Below the pieces are notes generated by a model. It saw only the letters and a program-made list of their open reading frames with translations. It made no database searches and was not told the DNA's origin. A program made the translations under genes and the position numbers. Of a stretch of 52,637 nt of DNA, positions 33,837 through 42,005 are shown piece after piece. Within the stretch, counting starts at the first letter, position 1, and the number at the start of each line of letters is the position of its first letter. Location of the stretch: contig JAETOJ010000022.1 in NCBI GenBank assembly GCA_021768085.1, positions 1 to 52,637 of the forward strand, written 5' to 3'. The stretch comes from Bacillota bacterium (GTDB lineage Bacteria > Bacillota > Clostridia > Oscillospirales > Oscillospiraceae).

Positions 33837-35851
33837 CACTCGCCCTCCTCATGAAACAGCGCCTTCAAGCTGGCGGCGATATCGGTCTCCAGGGCGGTGA
33901 TCCGCTCCACGATGTCCTCCACCGGCTCCGGGGGCTGGTACTCGTAGAAATACCGGGTCATGGGGATCTCATACCCCACCTTGGTCTTCTTATAGTCGAT
34001 CCAGGCATCGGGGGCGTAGGGCAGCACCTCCCGCCGGAAATAGTAGTCGATGTCCTGCACCAGCGGCACGTTTTCCGTGTCCCGCTTTGCTACACTTGGA
34101 ACAGGCTTGCCATTTTTCGTTACGATCTGAGATGTATCATCTTCTTGTCGGCAAAACTGCTCAACAATATCAAAATCTGGCATGAGAGCTTCCAATCCAC
34201 GGGCAGTCAAGGCAGCTTCTACCGCATCATGGAAGTCTTTCTCGTTGTCAAACAGTTTTGATTGATCGATATCTCGAAGCGCTATTTGCCACTTAAGATA
34301 CGGGGGATCATACTCTGCACCCCCACGCAGATCATCCAATACATCTGGCTCTTTCAATCGTTGGATACGTTCCTCCGCAGTAGAATAATTATACCGCAGG
34401 GGCCGCTCCACCACGATCTTGTTGTACCCGAACTCCTCCGAGCCGAACACCTTGCTCTCGCAGTACACGCCGCCCTTGTCGCCGTACACAGCGCCGTCCC
34501 GGTACTCGCCGTAGGCCCGCACGATCAGCCCCCGGCACAGGTCGGTGATGTCGTTGCGCTTGGTGCCGATGTTCTTCCGCCGGGGCTCGCAGCAGTGGGA
34601 GGCGTCGATGAGCTGCACCTTCCCGGCTCGGTAGTCCGGCTTGTCCTTGGACAGTACCCAGATATAGGTGCTGATGCCTGTGTTCATAAATTGGTCGGTG
34701 GAGAGCTGGATGATAGCGTCCAACCAGTCATTTTCCAGAATATACTGTCGGATGCAGGAGGGGCCGCTGCCAGCGTCCCCGGAGAACAGCGGGGAGCCGT
34801 TCTGGATGATGGCCATTTTGCCGTTGGGGGCCAGCTTGGACAAGCCGTTCAGCAGGAAGAGCTGCTGCCCGTCGCTGATCTTGGGCAGTCCAGGGGCAAA
34901 GCGACCCAGCTCGCCCAGCGCCGCCTCCGCCTCCACCGCCTTCTGCTCCCGCTTCCAGTCGATTCCGAAGGGCGGGTTGGAGATGCAGTATTGGAAGGTG
35001 AAGCCCTTGAACTGGTCGTCGGAGAGGGTGTCGCCAAACCGCATATTATTGGGGTCGCCGCCCCGGATCATCATGTCGGCCTTGGCGATGGCGTAGGTGG
35101 CCGGGTTCAGCTCCTGGCCAAAGCAGGTCACCTCGATCTCAGAATTGAGGTCGTGGATGCGTTCCTCCATGCAGGACAGCATCTGGGAGGTGCCCATGGC
35201 CATGTCGTAGACGGTAACATTCCCGGCCTGGCTCAGATCAGCATCGGACAGGAGAATGTCGGTCATCAGGTAGATGATATCCCGGCTGGTAAAGTGGGCC
35301 CCGGCTTCCTCGTCGTAGGACTCGGAGAAGCGCTTTACCAGATCCTCAAAAATGTAGCCGCAGTCCACAGCGCTGATCTTGTCCGGACCGAGGTAGCCCT
35401 TGGGCGAGGCAAATTCCTTGATGACCAGGTAGAGGGAATTGCAGTCTACCATCCGCTTGATGATGTTGTCGAAGTCGAACTTGGCCAGCACATCCTGGAC
35501 GTTGGAGGAGAACCCGGCAAGGTAGTCCCGGAAGTTGGCCTCAATATTGTCCGGGTCGGCCAGCAGCAGATCAAAGGTGAACTTGCTGGTGTTGTAGAAC
35601 TGGTAACCGGACGCACGAGCGAGAAAGCCGTCGATGACCGCCAGCTTTTTCACCTTCTTGTACTGCTCCTGCACGGCGGCGTGGGTGGGCAGCAGGCAGT
35701 CGTGGAATCGCTTTACCACCGTCATAGGGAGGATCACGAGGCCGTACTCGTGGGGCTTAAAATAGCCAAAGAGGGCGTTGGCGATGTTCCAGATCACAGT
35801 GGCTTTTTCCTGAATGTTGACACCCACCTCGGTGATTTTATCGTTGCTCAT
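33836..35851 (-). CDS. hsdM: Type I restriction adenine methyltransferase subunit M
   Basis: A 671-residue N6-adenine methylase. The catalytic motif IV is ISNPPFGIDWK. Motif I, usually DPxxGTGG, reads VYDMAMGTSQMLS, a variant that keeps Gly-Thr. The helical N-terminal domain (WNIANALFGYFKPHEYG) and C-terminal helices are present. GGGGGAG precedes the ATG. First gene of the leftward hsdM-hsdS-unknown-hsdR operon. Confidence 0.95.
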   Translation of the reverse strand: MSNDKITEVGVNIQEKATVIWNIANALFGYFKPHEYGLVILPMTVVKRFHDCLLPTHAAVQEQYKKVKKLAVIDGFLARASGYQFYNTSKFTFDLLLADPDNIEANFRDYLAGFSSNVQDVLAKFDFDNIIKRMVDCNSLYLVIKEFASPKGYLGPDKISAVDCGYIFEDLVKRFSESYDEEAGAHFTSRDIIYLMTDILLSDADLSQAGNVTVYDMAMGTSQMLSCMEERIHDLNSEIEVTCFGQELNPATYAIAKADMMIRGGDPNNMRFGDTLSDDQFKGFTFQYCISNPPFGIDWKREQKAVEAEAALGELGRFAPGLPKISDGQQLFLLNGLSKLAPNGKMAIIQNGSPLFSGDAGSGPSCIRQYILENDWLDAIIQLSTDQFMNTGISTYIWVLSKDKPDYRAGKVQLIDASHCCEPRRKNIGTKRNDITDLCRGLIVRAYGEYRDGAVYGDKGGVYCESKVFGSEEFGYNKIVVERPLRYNYSTAEERIQRLKEPDVLDDLRGGAEYDPPYLKWQIALRDIDQSKLFDNEKDFHDAVEAALTARGLEALMPDFDIVEQFCRQEDDTSQIVTKNGKPVPSVAKRDTENVPLVQDIDYYFRREVLPYAPDAWIDYKKTKVGYEIPMTRYFYEYQPPEPVEDIVERITALETDIAASLKALFHEEGE

Positions 35852-35938
35852 AAGTGCTCCCCCGCTCCCAATCTTTCGCTTTTTGTGCTCCTTTGAGTTT
35901 TTGTCAGTAAAACTGCCAAATTTTTCAGGAGTGTAGTC

Positions 35939-35967
35939 ATTATATCCTATTTTCCACTCAGTTGCAA
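35939..35967 (-). promoter_or_regulatory. Promoter of the hsd operon
   Basis: Minus strand TTGCAA (35962-35967), 17 bases, TATAAT (35939-35944). A long stem-loop (about 35983-36014, CCCACGGCA/TGCCGTGGG arms) lies just upstream and probably ends the preceding small-gene transcript. Confidence 0.75.
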
Positions 35968-36052
35968 TGGGGCACAGCGACCCACGGCAGGGAGATCAGC
36001 TCTCCTTGCCGTGGGCCGCTAACTAAATCGACGTATAAAATTGGACAGACAA

Positions 36053-36214
36053 TCAAACCAGGCTCCACTCCAAAACCTCCCGCACCAGACGGCTCCCCAC
36101 GGTGGTGCCCTCCGGCAGCAGGAACATGGCCACCTGGTTTTCCACGCCGCTGTCGCTGGTCATGTAAGCGTAGTCCCCGTCAATGGAATTCACGGTATAA
36201 TAGACAGGTTCCAT
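36053..36214 (-). CDS. Small protein, DUF3006-like
   Basis: A 53-residue protein (MEPVYYTVNSIDGDYAYMTS start; then VAMFLLPEGTTVGSRLV) with a very strong AGAGGAGGGGG site. The pattern of a short beta-barrel with DGDYA and LLPEG is like small DUF3006-type proteins of Clostridia. Function unknown. Probably co-transcribed with the acidic protein upstream at 36254. Confidence 0.65.
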   Translation of the reverse strand: MEPVYYTVNSIDGDYAYMTSDSGVENQVAMFLLPEGTTVGSRLVREVLEWSLV

Positions 36215-36253
36215 TTTGAGCCCCCTCCTCTGCTTTTTCTTTCGAGTTATTTC

Positions 36254-36544
36254 TTATGACAGTTCGTCAATCCGATCCTCCACCTCGCTGAGCAGATCCT
36301 CCAAGCTCTCGTGGACGTCCGCCCATTGCTCGAACTCCTCGCTGTCCATGTCCTCTGGCTCGCCGTCGTCCATGTCGCACAGCCGGGCTTCTAACTCTGC
36401 CCGATACTCCTCTAATTCCTCTATGGACAGGCCATCCAGTTCGTCGCCCAGAGTTGCGAACCACTCCCCATCCCGTTTGGTAAAGCGGACTGTCAGCTCC
36501 AGATCCAACGCCTGCTCCATCAGCCTTTTGAAAACGTCAATCAT
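36254..36544 (-). CDS. Acidic helical protein of unknown function
   Basis: A 96-residue protein with an amphipathic N-terminus (MIDVFKRLMEQALDLELTVR) and a very acidic helical remainder (DDGEPEDMDSEEFEQWADV). GGAGG lies seven bases before the ATG at 36544, favouring it over a start 16 codons upstream. I recognise no family. Small and acidic enough to be a DNA-mimic candidate, but nothing proves this. Confidence 0.6.
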   Translation of the reverse strand: MIDVFKRLMEQALDLELTVRFTKRDGEWFATLGDELDGLSIEELEEYRAELEARLCDMDDGEPEDMDSEEFEQWADVHESLEDLLSEVEDRIDELS

Positions 36545-36667
36545 GATACCGCCTCCAGACATAGGAAAGATTTGATTTCTTCCCCTGTTCATGGTATTTT
36601 ATTGGAGTATATCATAAATCCACCGCCATGAAAAGCACTGGCGGTGATATTTCGGGAGCTGGTATCC

Positions 36668-37078
36668 ATGGTTCGAGAGATCATGCATGACGAAACATTT
36701 TTAGCCCAAAGGGCCGAACTGGCCACCACGGAGGATCTGCCCATTGCCCAAGATCTGCTGGACACCCTGGCCGCCCACAAGGACGGCTGCGTGGGCATGG
36801 CGGCCAATATGATCGGCGTGAACAAACGCGTCATTGTCTTTGACAACGAGGGCACATACATGGTCATGTTCAACCCGGAGATCGTCAAAAAGTCCGAGCC
36901 CTATCAGGCGGAGGAGGGCTGTCTATCCCTGTCCGGCACCCGCAGGGCCAGGCGCTGGAAGTCCATCAAAGTGCAGTATCAGAACGAGAAATTCCAGACC
37001 CGGTTCAAGACCTTCACCGGCTGGACGGCCCAGATCATCCAGCATGAGATCGACCACTGTGAGGGGGTGCTGATCTGA
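36668..37078 (+). CDS. def: Peptide deformylase (short form)
   Basis: A 136-residue metal enzyme that removes N-formyl groups from nascent proteins. All three motifs are present: GCVGMAANMIGV (motif 1, with Asn where Gln is usual), EGCLSLSG (motif 2, metal Cys) and QHEIDHCEG (motif 3, metal His pair). It is near the lower size limit. GGGAG lies upstream of ATG 36668. Being on the island it is an extra copy rather than the main chromosomal gene. Confidence 0.9.
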   Translation: MVREIMHDETFLAQRAELATTEDLPIAQDLLDTLAAHKDGCVGMAANMIGVNKRVIVFDNEGTYMVMFNPEIVKKSEPYQAEEGCLSLSGTRRARRWKSIKVQYQNEKFQTRFKTFTGWTAQIIQHEIDHCEGVLI

Positions 37079-37079
37079 T

Positions 37080-37529
37080 ATGGATATTGATGCCTGCATC
37101 GCCCGCTTGACAGGAAAAGACGCAAAGGACGCCTACGCCTTTGCCCTGCAGATCGCCGCGGAGAGCCAGGGATCCGATGCTTGGTATCCCTATTTTGACC
37201 AGTTTGCGGCTCTCTTGCGCCACAAAAACTCTCTGGTGCGCAACCGGGCCATCTCCATCCTGGCGGCCAACGCCCGCTGGGATACAGGCGAAAAATTTGA
37301 CGCCCTGTTGGACGAATTTCTATCCCATGTGACGGATGTAAAACCTATCACCGCCCGGCAGTGTATCGCAGATCTTCCGGAAATCGCGGCGGCAAAACCG
37401 GAGCTCTACCCCCGAATCCGGGCCGCCTTGGAACAGGCCGATCTCAGCGGCTATCCGGACAGTATGCAGCCCCTGGTCCTGAAGGACATCGTGGCGGCGT
37501 TGCAAATCATGGACGGCACACAACGATGA
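37080..37529 (+). CDS. HEAT-repeat-like helical protein
   Basis: A 149-residue all-helical protein with repeat-like segments such as FAALLRHKNSLVRNRAISIL and PITARQCIADLPEIAAAKP, as in small HEAT-repeat proteins often mislabelled SufBD. Begins one base after the deformylase stop and ends overlapping the next gene by four bases, so the three form one operon. Role unknown; likely a protein-protein scaffold. Confidence 0.65.
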   Translation: MDIDACIARLTGKDAKDAYAFALQIAAESQGSDAWYPYFDQFAALLRHKNSLVRNRAISILAANARWDTGEKFDALLDEFLSHVTDVKPITARQCIADLPEIAAAKPELYPRIRAALEQADLSGYPDSMQPLVLKDIVAALQIMDGTQR

Positions 37530-37774
37530 ACGGGACTGAACCAATCGAATTGGGCCTGACCATCCCTCTCCAGCGGCATCTTGGCATCAAAGCCCTGCCT
37601 TACAGCGAAGAACCGGGCCGCCACTTCTGCTGGGATCTCCACGTCATTTCTCTGCAGGGGCGCTCCTCCCTGCTGGATCAGATCGTCAACGCCAAACCCA
37701 GCCGGTGCGTGGGGTTTGAGGGACTGGGCGCGGCGGCGGAACGGCTGACGGCAACGCTTCAGCCTTTTCTTTGA
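37526..37774 (+). CDS. Small DUF6933-like protein
   Basis: An 82-residue protein. The middle CWDLHVISLQGRSSLLDQIV followed by SRCVGFEGL resembles DUF6933 proteins (small alpha/beta proteins of mobile DNA), but it is much shorter, so it may be truncated. The ATG overlaps the upstream stop (ATGA). A stem GGCTGA/TCAGCC followed by TTTTCTTT at the end is probably its terminator and merges with the repeated junction motif. Confidence 0.5.
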   Translation: MNGTEPIELGLTIPLQRHLGIKALPYSEEPGRHFCWDLHVISLQGRSSLLDQIVNAKPSRCVGFEGLGAAAERLTATLQPFL

Positions 37775-37821
37775 CTATAGCGTGTTAAAACCTGTCAGGC
37801 CTGTCCCGTGAGACACGCCAC

Positions 37822-39396
37822 CTATCCGTACCCCACCATCTCCCGGATCTGTTCATAGTGTTTCGCCGCCGTGTGTCGGTTCACCCCGGCCCCTCTGGCG
37901 ATGGCACTCAGGTTGGTTTCCTTTGGGTGGAATTTCATATACTCCCAGATCTGTTTCTGCTTTTGGGTGAGCGTTGAAGGTGGGACGATCCCCCGCGCCT
38001 GGTCCAGGAGCAACTTCCGCTCCGTCTGCATCTCCCGGATCAGGGTGTCCAGCTTTTCCTCACACTCCGCCCGGGTTTTGGCGTAGACATTCCTGGCGCG
38101 GCGCTTGCCATTGGGCCAGGTAGGGGAGTAACGGCCCTCAAACAGGTGGTCGTTGATCTCGGTGATGCACCCGGTTCCGGACCTGCGGATCCGGCCTTCC
38201 ACGGGCCGGAAGTCGGTCATCTTCAGTTCTTCTGCCCGCCCCGCCTCCTCCACCTCATTCCCCAACCCCCGGTCGATCCTGGCCGCCGCCTCCGCCTGCA
38301 TCGTGTCGGTGATGTGGGCATAGATGTCCAAGGTAGTCGCCGCCGACACATGGCCCAGCATGGCGGAGAGGGTCTTCACGTCCATACCGTTTTCCAGGGA
38401 CATTGTAGCGAAAATGTGTCTCAGATCATGAAATCGGATGTGCTTACATCCCGCCCGCTCCAGAATTTGCTGGAGCCTTCGGCGGGCCGCACCGGGGGAG
38501 AGCGGCGCGTCCTCCTTGACGGGTGAAGGGAACATCCAGCGGGAGTTCACACCTCTCCGATACTCCCGCAGCACCTCCACCACCCCGGTTGGCAATACCA
38601 GCTTGCGGATGGAGGCGCGGGTCTTAGGGGCGCTTACTTGGAGTTGGCCCTTGACCTCATAGACCTGTTTTTCCACCGTTAGCGTCCCGGTGTCAAAGTC
38701 CAGGTCGTCCCATTGGAGGGCCAGCAGCTCCCCGCGGCGCAGCCCGGTACACAGTTCCAGCAGGAACAGCTCAAAGCAGCCCTCCGCCTGGGCCTGGATT
38801 AGGAACCGCTGGAGCTCCTCCCTGCCCAGCACCTGCATCTCCCGCCCCCGCTTGGGCGGCAGCTTGCAGCCAGCGGCCGGGTTAGTTCGGAGCAGCCCCT
38901 CCCGCACCGCCTTTTCCAGCGCCGCCCGGCAGGTGACGTGGCAGCCCCGCACCATGCTGTCGGACAGTCCTTCGCCGAACCGTCCCCTGTGGACGAGCCG
39001 CCCGCCCTTTTTCAGCCGGGTGTAGAACTGCTGAAGCTCCTTCTGGCCCAGTTGGTTCAGCGGGATCTTGCCCAGTTCCGGGATGATGTGCCGGTAGATG
39101 CGCCACTCGTAGTTGGTCTGGGTGGTGGGCCGCAGCCCGGGCCTGACGTAGTTCTGATACCAGAAATCCAGCCACTCCCCAAAGGGCATATCCGAGCGCG
39201 TCTTCTCTTGCTTGGTACTCCCCAGCGTCTCGATAAGCTGTTTCAGCTTTTCCTGGCACTCCCGCTTCGTCTTGGCCAGGACGTTTTTCGTCTTTGGCAA
39301 GCCCTTCTCGTCGTAGCCCACCACTGCCCTGCCCTCCCAGCGGCCGTCCTTCCGCTGCCTTACGGTGCCGGTGCCGTTTTTTCGCCTGTTTGCCAC
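37822..39396 (-). CDS. Tyrosine integrase with an extra C-terminal arm-binding domain and HTH
   Basis: A 524-residue site-specific recombinase. N-terminal arm-binding domain about 1-60 (NGTGTVRQRKDGRWEGRAVV), core-binding SAM-like domain about 65-170, catalytic domain about 185-375 with Arg in CTGLRRGELL, HDLRHIFAT, LGHVS and the nucleophile Tyr in LDIYAHI. Beyond this, residues about 405-460 repeat an arm-binding-like domain (GTGCITEINDHLFEGRYSP) and 470-524 form an HTH (AIARGAGVNRHTAAKHYEQI). GTG start at 39396 is fixed by AAAGGAG; it overlaps the upstream integrase by 37 bases. Confidence 0.9.
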   Translation of the reverse strand: MANRRKNGTGTVRQRKDGRWEGRAVVGYDEKGLPKTKNVLAKTKRECQEKLKQLIETLGSTKQEKTRSDMPFGEWLDFWYQNYVRPGLRPTTQTNYEWRIYRHIIPELGKIPLNQLGQKELQQFYTRLKKGGRLVHRGRFGEGLSDSMVRGCHVTCRAALEKAVREGLLRTNPAAGCKLPPKRGREMQVLGREELQRFLIQAQAEGCFELFLLELCTGLRRGELLALQWDDLDFDTGTLTVEKQVYEVKGQLQVSAPKTRASIRKLVLPTGVVEVLREYRRGVNSRWMFPSPVKEDAPLSPGAARRRLQQILERAGCKHIRFHDLRHIFATMSLENGMDVKTLSAMLGHVSAATTLDIYAHITDTMQAEAAARIDRGLGNEVEEAGRAEELKMTDFRPVEGRIRRSGTGCITEINDHLFEGRYSPTWPNGKRRARNVYAKTRAECEEKLDTLIREMQTERKLLLDQARGIVPPSTLTQKQKQIWEYMKFHPKETNLSAIARGAGVNRHTAAKHYEQIREMVGYG

Positions 39397-40562
39397 GGTC
39401 TCAGCTCCTTTCCCAAAAGATTTCCCAGAAAGCCGCCCACAATGCCGCTGGCGGCTTTCTGCATATCCGGCGTCACATGGGTGTATGCGTCCAGGGTAAA
39501 ACTGGCGTTGGTGTGGCCCAGGATGCCGGACAGGGTTTTGGCGTCCACCCCGCTGGCGAGGGCATGGGTGGCGAAGGTGTGGCGGAGGTCGTGGAATCTG
39601 ATCTGCGGCAACCCTGCCTCCCGCAGGATGCGCTTCATCCAGTAGTAGGCGGCGCTGGGACGGACCGGCTTCTCCGGCGCCAGCGGCTCCGGGAAGATCC
39701 ATTGACTGACGGCGTGCTTTTTCCGCTCCTTCAGCCGCTGGACGGTGCTGGGCGGGAGACGGATGGTGCGCCGGCCCCGGTCGGTCTTGGTCTCACCGAT
39801 CTCCAGCTCCCCGGCCTTGGGGGCGCTCACCGAGCGGATGATCTTCAGCGTCCCGGCGCGCTCGTCGAAATCCTGCCACATCAATCCACAGATCTCGCCC
39901 CGGCGCAGGCCAGTGGTCAGCTCCGTGTAGAAGAAGTCCCGCCAGACCTCGTTTCCGTCTACCGCCGCCAGGAAGGTCTGCATCTGTTCCCGCGTCAGGA
40001 TCTGCCTGGGCTTTGCGCTGGCCTTTGGCAGCACGGCCCCGGTGGCGGGGTTGCGGGGGATGACGTGGGCCGCTTCCGCGTCCCGCAGACAGCGGTGGAG
40101 CATGGCGTGGACGCGGCGCACCATGGTGTCGGACAGCTTATGGCCGTGCTCCGGGTGCTCATGGACCCGGCCCTCCTTTTTCAACTTGGTGTACAGCTTC
40201 TGGATGTCCTGAGCAGTAACTCGGGAGACCACCTTGTCCCCCAGGCAGGGCTTAATGTAGCATCGGATATACTGCTCATAGCTGCGCAGGGTGTTGGGCC
40301 GCAGGGTGTCCGCGGCGTAGTCCTCCATCCAACGGTCCAGCCACTGGCCAAGGGTCATGCGGCTGTCCTCGGTGAGTTCCACGTCCCGGAAGGTCTCAAT
40401 GTTTTGGTGCAGTTTGTCCAGGAGGGCTTTCTGCGTGGGCGCGAGGACGTATTGGAAGATGGGATCGCCATCCTCCTTGTGCCCCACCACGATGCGGCCC
40501 TCCCAGCGGCCGTCCTCCCGCTTGCGCACCATGCCGTCGCCGGACGGTCTGCGCTTTGTCAT
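39360..40562 (-). CDS. Tyrosine integrase
   Basis: A 400-residue recombinase with N-terminal arm-binding domain (GDGMVRKREDGRWEGRIVVG), core-binding domain (LGQWLDRWMEDYAADTLRPN) and catalytic domain (TTGLRRGEICGL, HDLRHTFATHAL, LGHTNASFTLDAYTH). GGAGGTGA precedes the ATG. Paired with a second, overlapping integrase gene downstream; the DUF6809 gene just upstream is a usual companion. Either recombinase could be responsible for the tRNA-Pro attachment sites. Confidence 0.94.
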   Translation of the reverse strand: MTKRRPSGDGMVRKREDGRWEGRIVVGHKEDGDPIFQYVLAPTQKALLDKLHQNIETFRDVELTEDSRMTLGQWLDRWMEDYAADTLRPNTLRSYEQYIRCYIKPCLGDKVVSRVTAQDIQKLYTKLKKEGRVHEHPEHGHKLSDTMVRRVHAMLHRCLRDAEAAHVIPRNPATGAVLPKASAKPRQILTREQMQTFLAAVDGNEVWRDFFYTELTTGLRRGEICGLMWQDFDERAGTLKIIRSVSAPKAGELEIGETKTDRGRRTIRLPPSTVQRLKERKKHAVSQWIFPEPLAPEKPVRPSAAYYWMKRILREAGLPQIRFHDLRHTFATHALASGVDAKTLSGILGHTNASFTLDAYTHVTPDMQKAASGIVGGFLGNLLGKELRPWQTGEKTAPAP

Positions 40563-40565
40563 ATA

Positions 40566-40862
40566 CTATTCACCTCCAGTTTTTATATCACCATCATTGT
40601 TGTCCATACACTCGGCCATGATCCGGGCACCAAGCCGGAAGCCCAGGATGAAGTTCTCCAGCGCTGTGATGCTGTCGATCTCCTGTTGGGATTCTATAAG
40701 CCTTGCCAAGGCCGCTTGTCCGGCTTCATCAAGCAGTTCCGTGAGTTGCTTTTCGAAACGGGTCACACGATCCGTCGCCCGCTTCAACTCTGAATCGGGC
40801 GCCATATCCTGCGTGTAGGGTGCGATGTTGCCATAGTAGAGATCTTCCAGAGTGTTTCGCAT
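40566..40862 (-). CDS. DUF6809-family protein
   Basis: A 98-residue helical protein (MRNTLEDLYYGNIAPYTQDM; then DRVTRFEKQLTELLDEAG; ALENFILGFRLGARIM). Such proteins are commonly found directly before an integrase gene on clostridial mobile elements. It ends three bases before the integrase start. GGAGG lies eight bases before ATG 40862. Function unknown, possibly control of integrase or excision. Confidence 0.8.
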   Translation of the reverse strand: MRNTLEDLYYGNIAPYTQDMAPDSELKRATDRVTRFEKQLTELLDEAGQAALARLIESQQEIDSITALENFILGFRLGARIMAECMDNNDGDIKTGGE

Positions 40863-41177
40863 TGCTCTCGCCTCCTGTAGCGACACACCATACCACAGGT
40901 CGGCGGGAATATCCACGGTCAACGGCGAGAGTTATCAGAACAGACATATCTTTTTCGCCTGCGCTGGCGGGCCTTTTCTTTGAATATAGCGGTGCAATTC
41001 ACATCCCGCCGCAGCGGCGTACAAAGGGGCCAACACCGCGTTTCACCCGCAGGAGGTGCATGGATGCCACCTGCTCCGTAGGATGGGCACAAGCCGCTAT
41101 ACAGGGGCTAACATGGGGAAACAATTTGGGCGGCACCCTGCGGACGCAGGGCGCCGCCCATTTGTGCCTGTGAGTGC
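40863..41177. other. Intergenic region with degenerate junction motif and terminator
   Basis: Contains the degenerate third copy of the junction motif (40972-40997) after a small CGCC/GGCG stem, and a strong stem-loop at 41128-41159 that ends the leftward peptidase gene at 41178. I see no convincing gene. Confidence 0.5.
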
Positions 41178-41873
41178 CTATTCTGGGTAGCGCGTGTAAA
41201 GGGCATACCCAGGCTGTTCCTCCAGCCACCACTTGAAGTACTGCCCGCCCCAGCGGGCATGGTTGTTGAGACCGCTTTCGGTGACTTTGATGTACTCGTC
41301 CGTTTTGCTGATCACAACTACCACGTGACCGTTGCCGCTGTTGTCATAGCGGATCAAGTCGCCAGAGCGGATCTGATTCCAGCTTGGGTTGTCCACCCTC
41401 CGCCACGGGAGGTTTCCAAACGCCGCGTCTGAACACAGCGTAGCCCAGCCGGAGCAGTGGGTGCCCCGGTGGTAGGGCCCGCCGCTGGTGGAGCGGTATG
41501 GCGTGGGGTACACTGTCCCGGTGGGATAGATTTCCCGGAGCTGCGCCAGGGTAGCCCGCACACTTTCCTCAGTGACGGCAGCTACGGACTGCACCTCGTC
41601 CTGATAGGGCTGAGCGCTGTCGATGTGGACGGAGTTGGTGGCGGCATCGTAGGTCACGCCGAAGTCCACGGCTTTGCCGAGGTCACGGAGCTTGACGAAG
41701 TTGTTCCCGTGGATGTGATATGCCTCGAACAGCATCTGCTGGCCGTCCACGTAGAAGGCCTGGGTAGTGGGCGTAGCTGTGAGTTGCTGGACGGCGGCGC
41801 TGGCGGGGCCGCTCAGGGCGAGGCCGGCGAGGATGCCGATCCCCACAAAGATTGCTTCCCGTTTTTTGCTCAT
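41178..41873 (-). CDS. Secreted cysteine peptidase/amidase-like protein (CHAP or NlpC type) with stalk-like domain
   Basis: A 231-residue exported protein. Signal peptide 1-27 (IFVGIGILAGLALSGPASA). Residues 30-85 resemble the copper amine oxidase N-terminal/stalk domain (VDGQQMLFEAYHIHGNNFVK, LRDLGKAVDFGVTYD). The C-terminal half has a catalytic Cys in GTHCSGWATLCSDA and a His in NGHVVVVI, like CHAP or NlpC/P60 peptidoglycan hydrolases. On a mobilisable element such an enzyme could open the wall for DNA transfer. GGGAG precedes ATG 41873. Confidence 0.75.
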   Translation of the reverse strand: MSKKREAIFVGIGILAGLALSGPASAAVQQLTATPTTQAFYVDGQQMLFEAYHIHGNNFVKLRDLGKAVDFGVTYDAATNSVHIDSAQPYQDEVQSVAAVTEESVRATLAQLREIYPTGTVYPTPYRSTSGGPYHRGTHCSGWATLCSDAAFGNLPWRRVDNPSWNQIRSGDLIRYDNSGNGHVVVVISKTDEYIKVTESGLNNHARWGGQYFKWWLEEQPGYALYTRYPE

Positions 41874-42005
41874 GATCTGATCTCCCTTCGATTTGGTTTT
41901 GCGTTTCGCAACACAACCATGCCGAAGGATGGTCGGGAAGTCAAGAACAATCGGGGTGGTAGTGCGGAGAAAAACAGCGGCGTGAACGAAGCACATTGCA
42001 CAGGC

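Noticed and set aside
34262..35896. A 544-codon plus-strand frame opposite hsdM
   Set aside because: Shadow of hsdM, which has intact methylase motifs.
41060..41173. A 37-codon plus-strand frame after AGGAGG near 41051
   Set aside because: The spacing between AGGAGG and ATG is only three bases and the frame runs through the terminator of the convergent gene.
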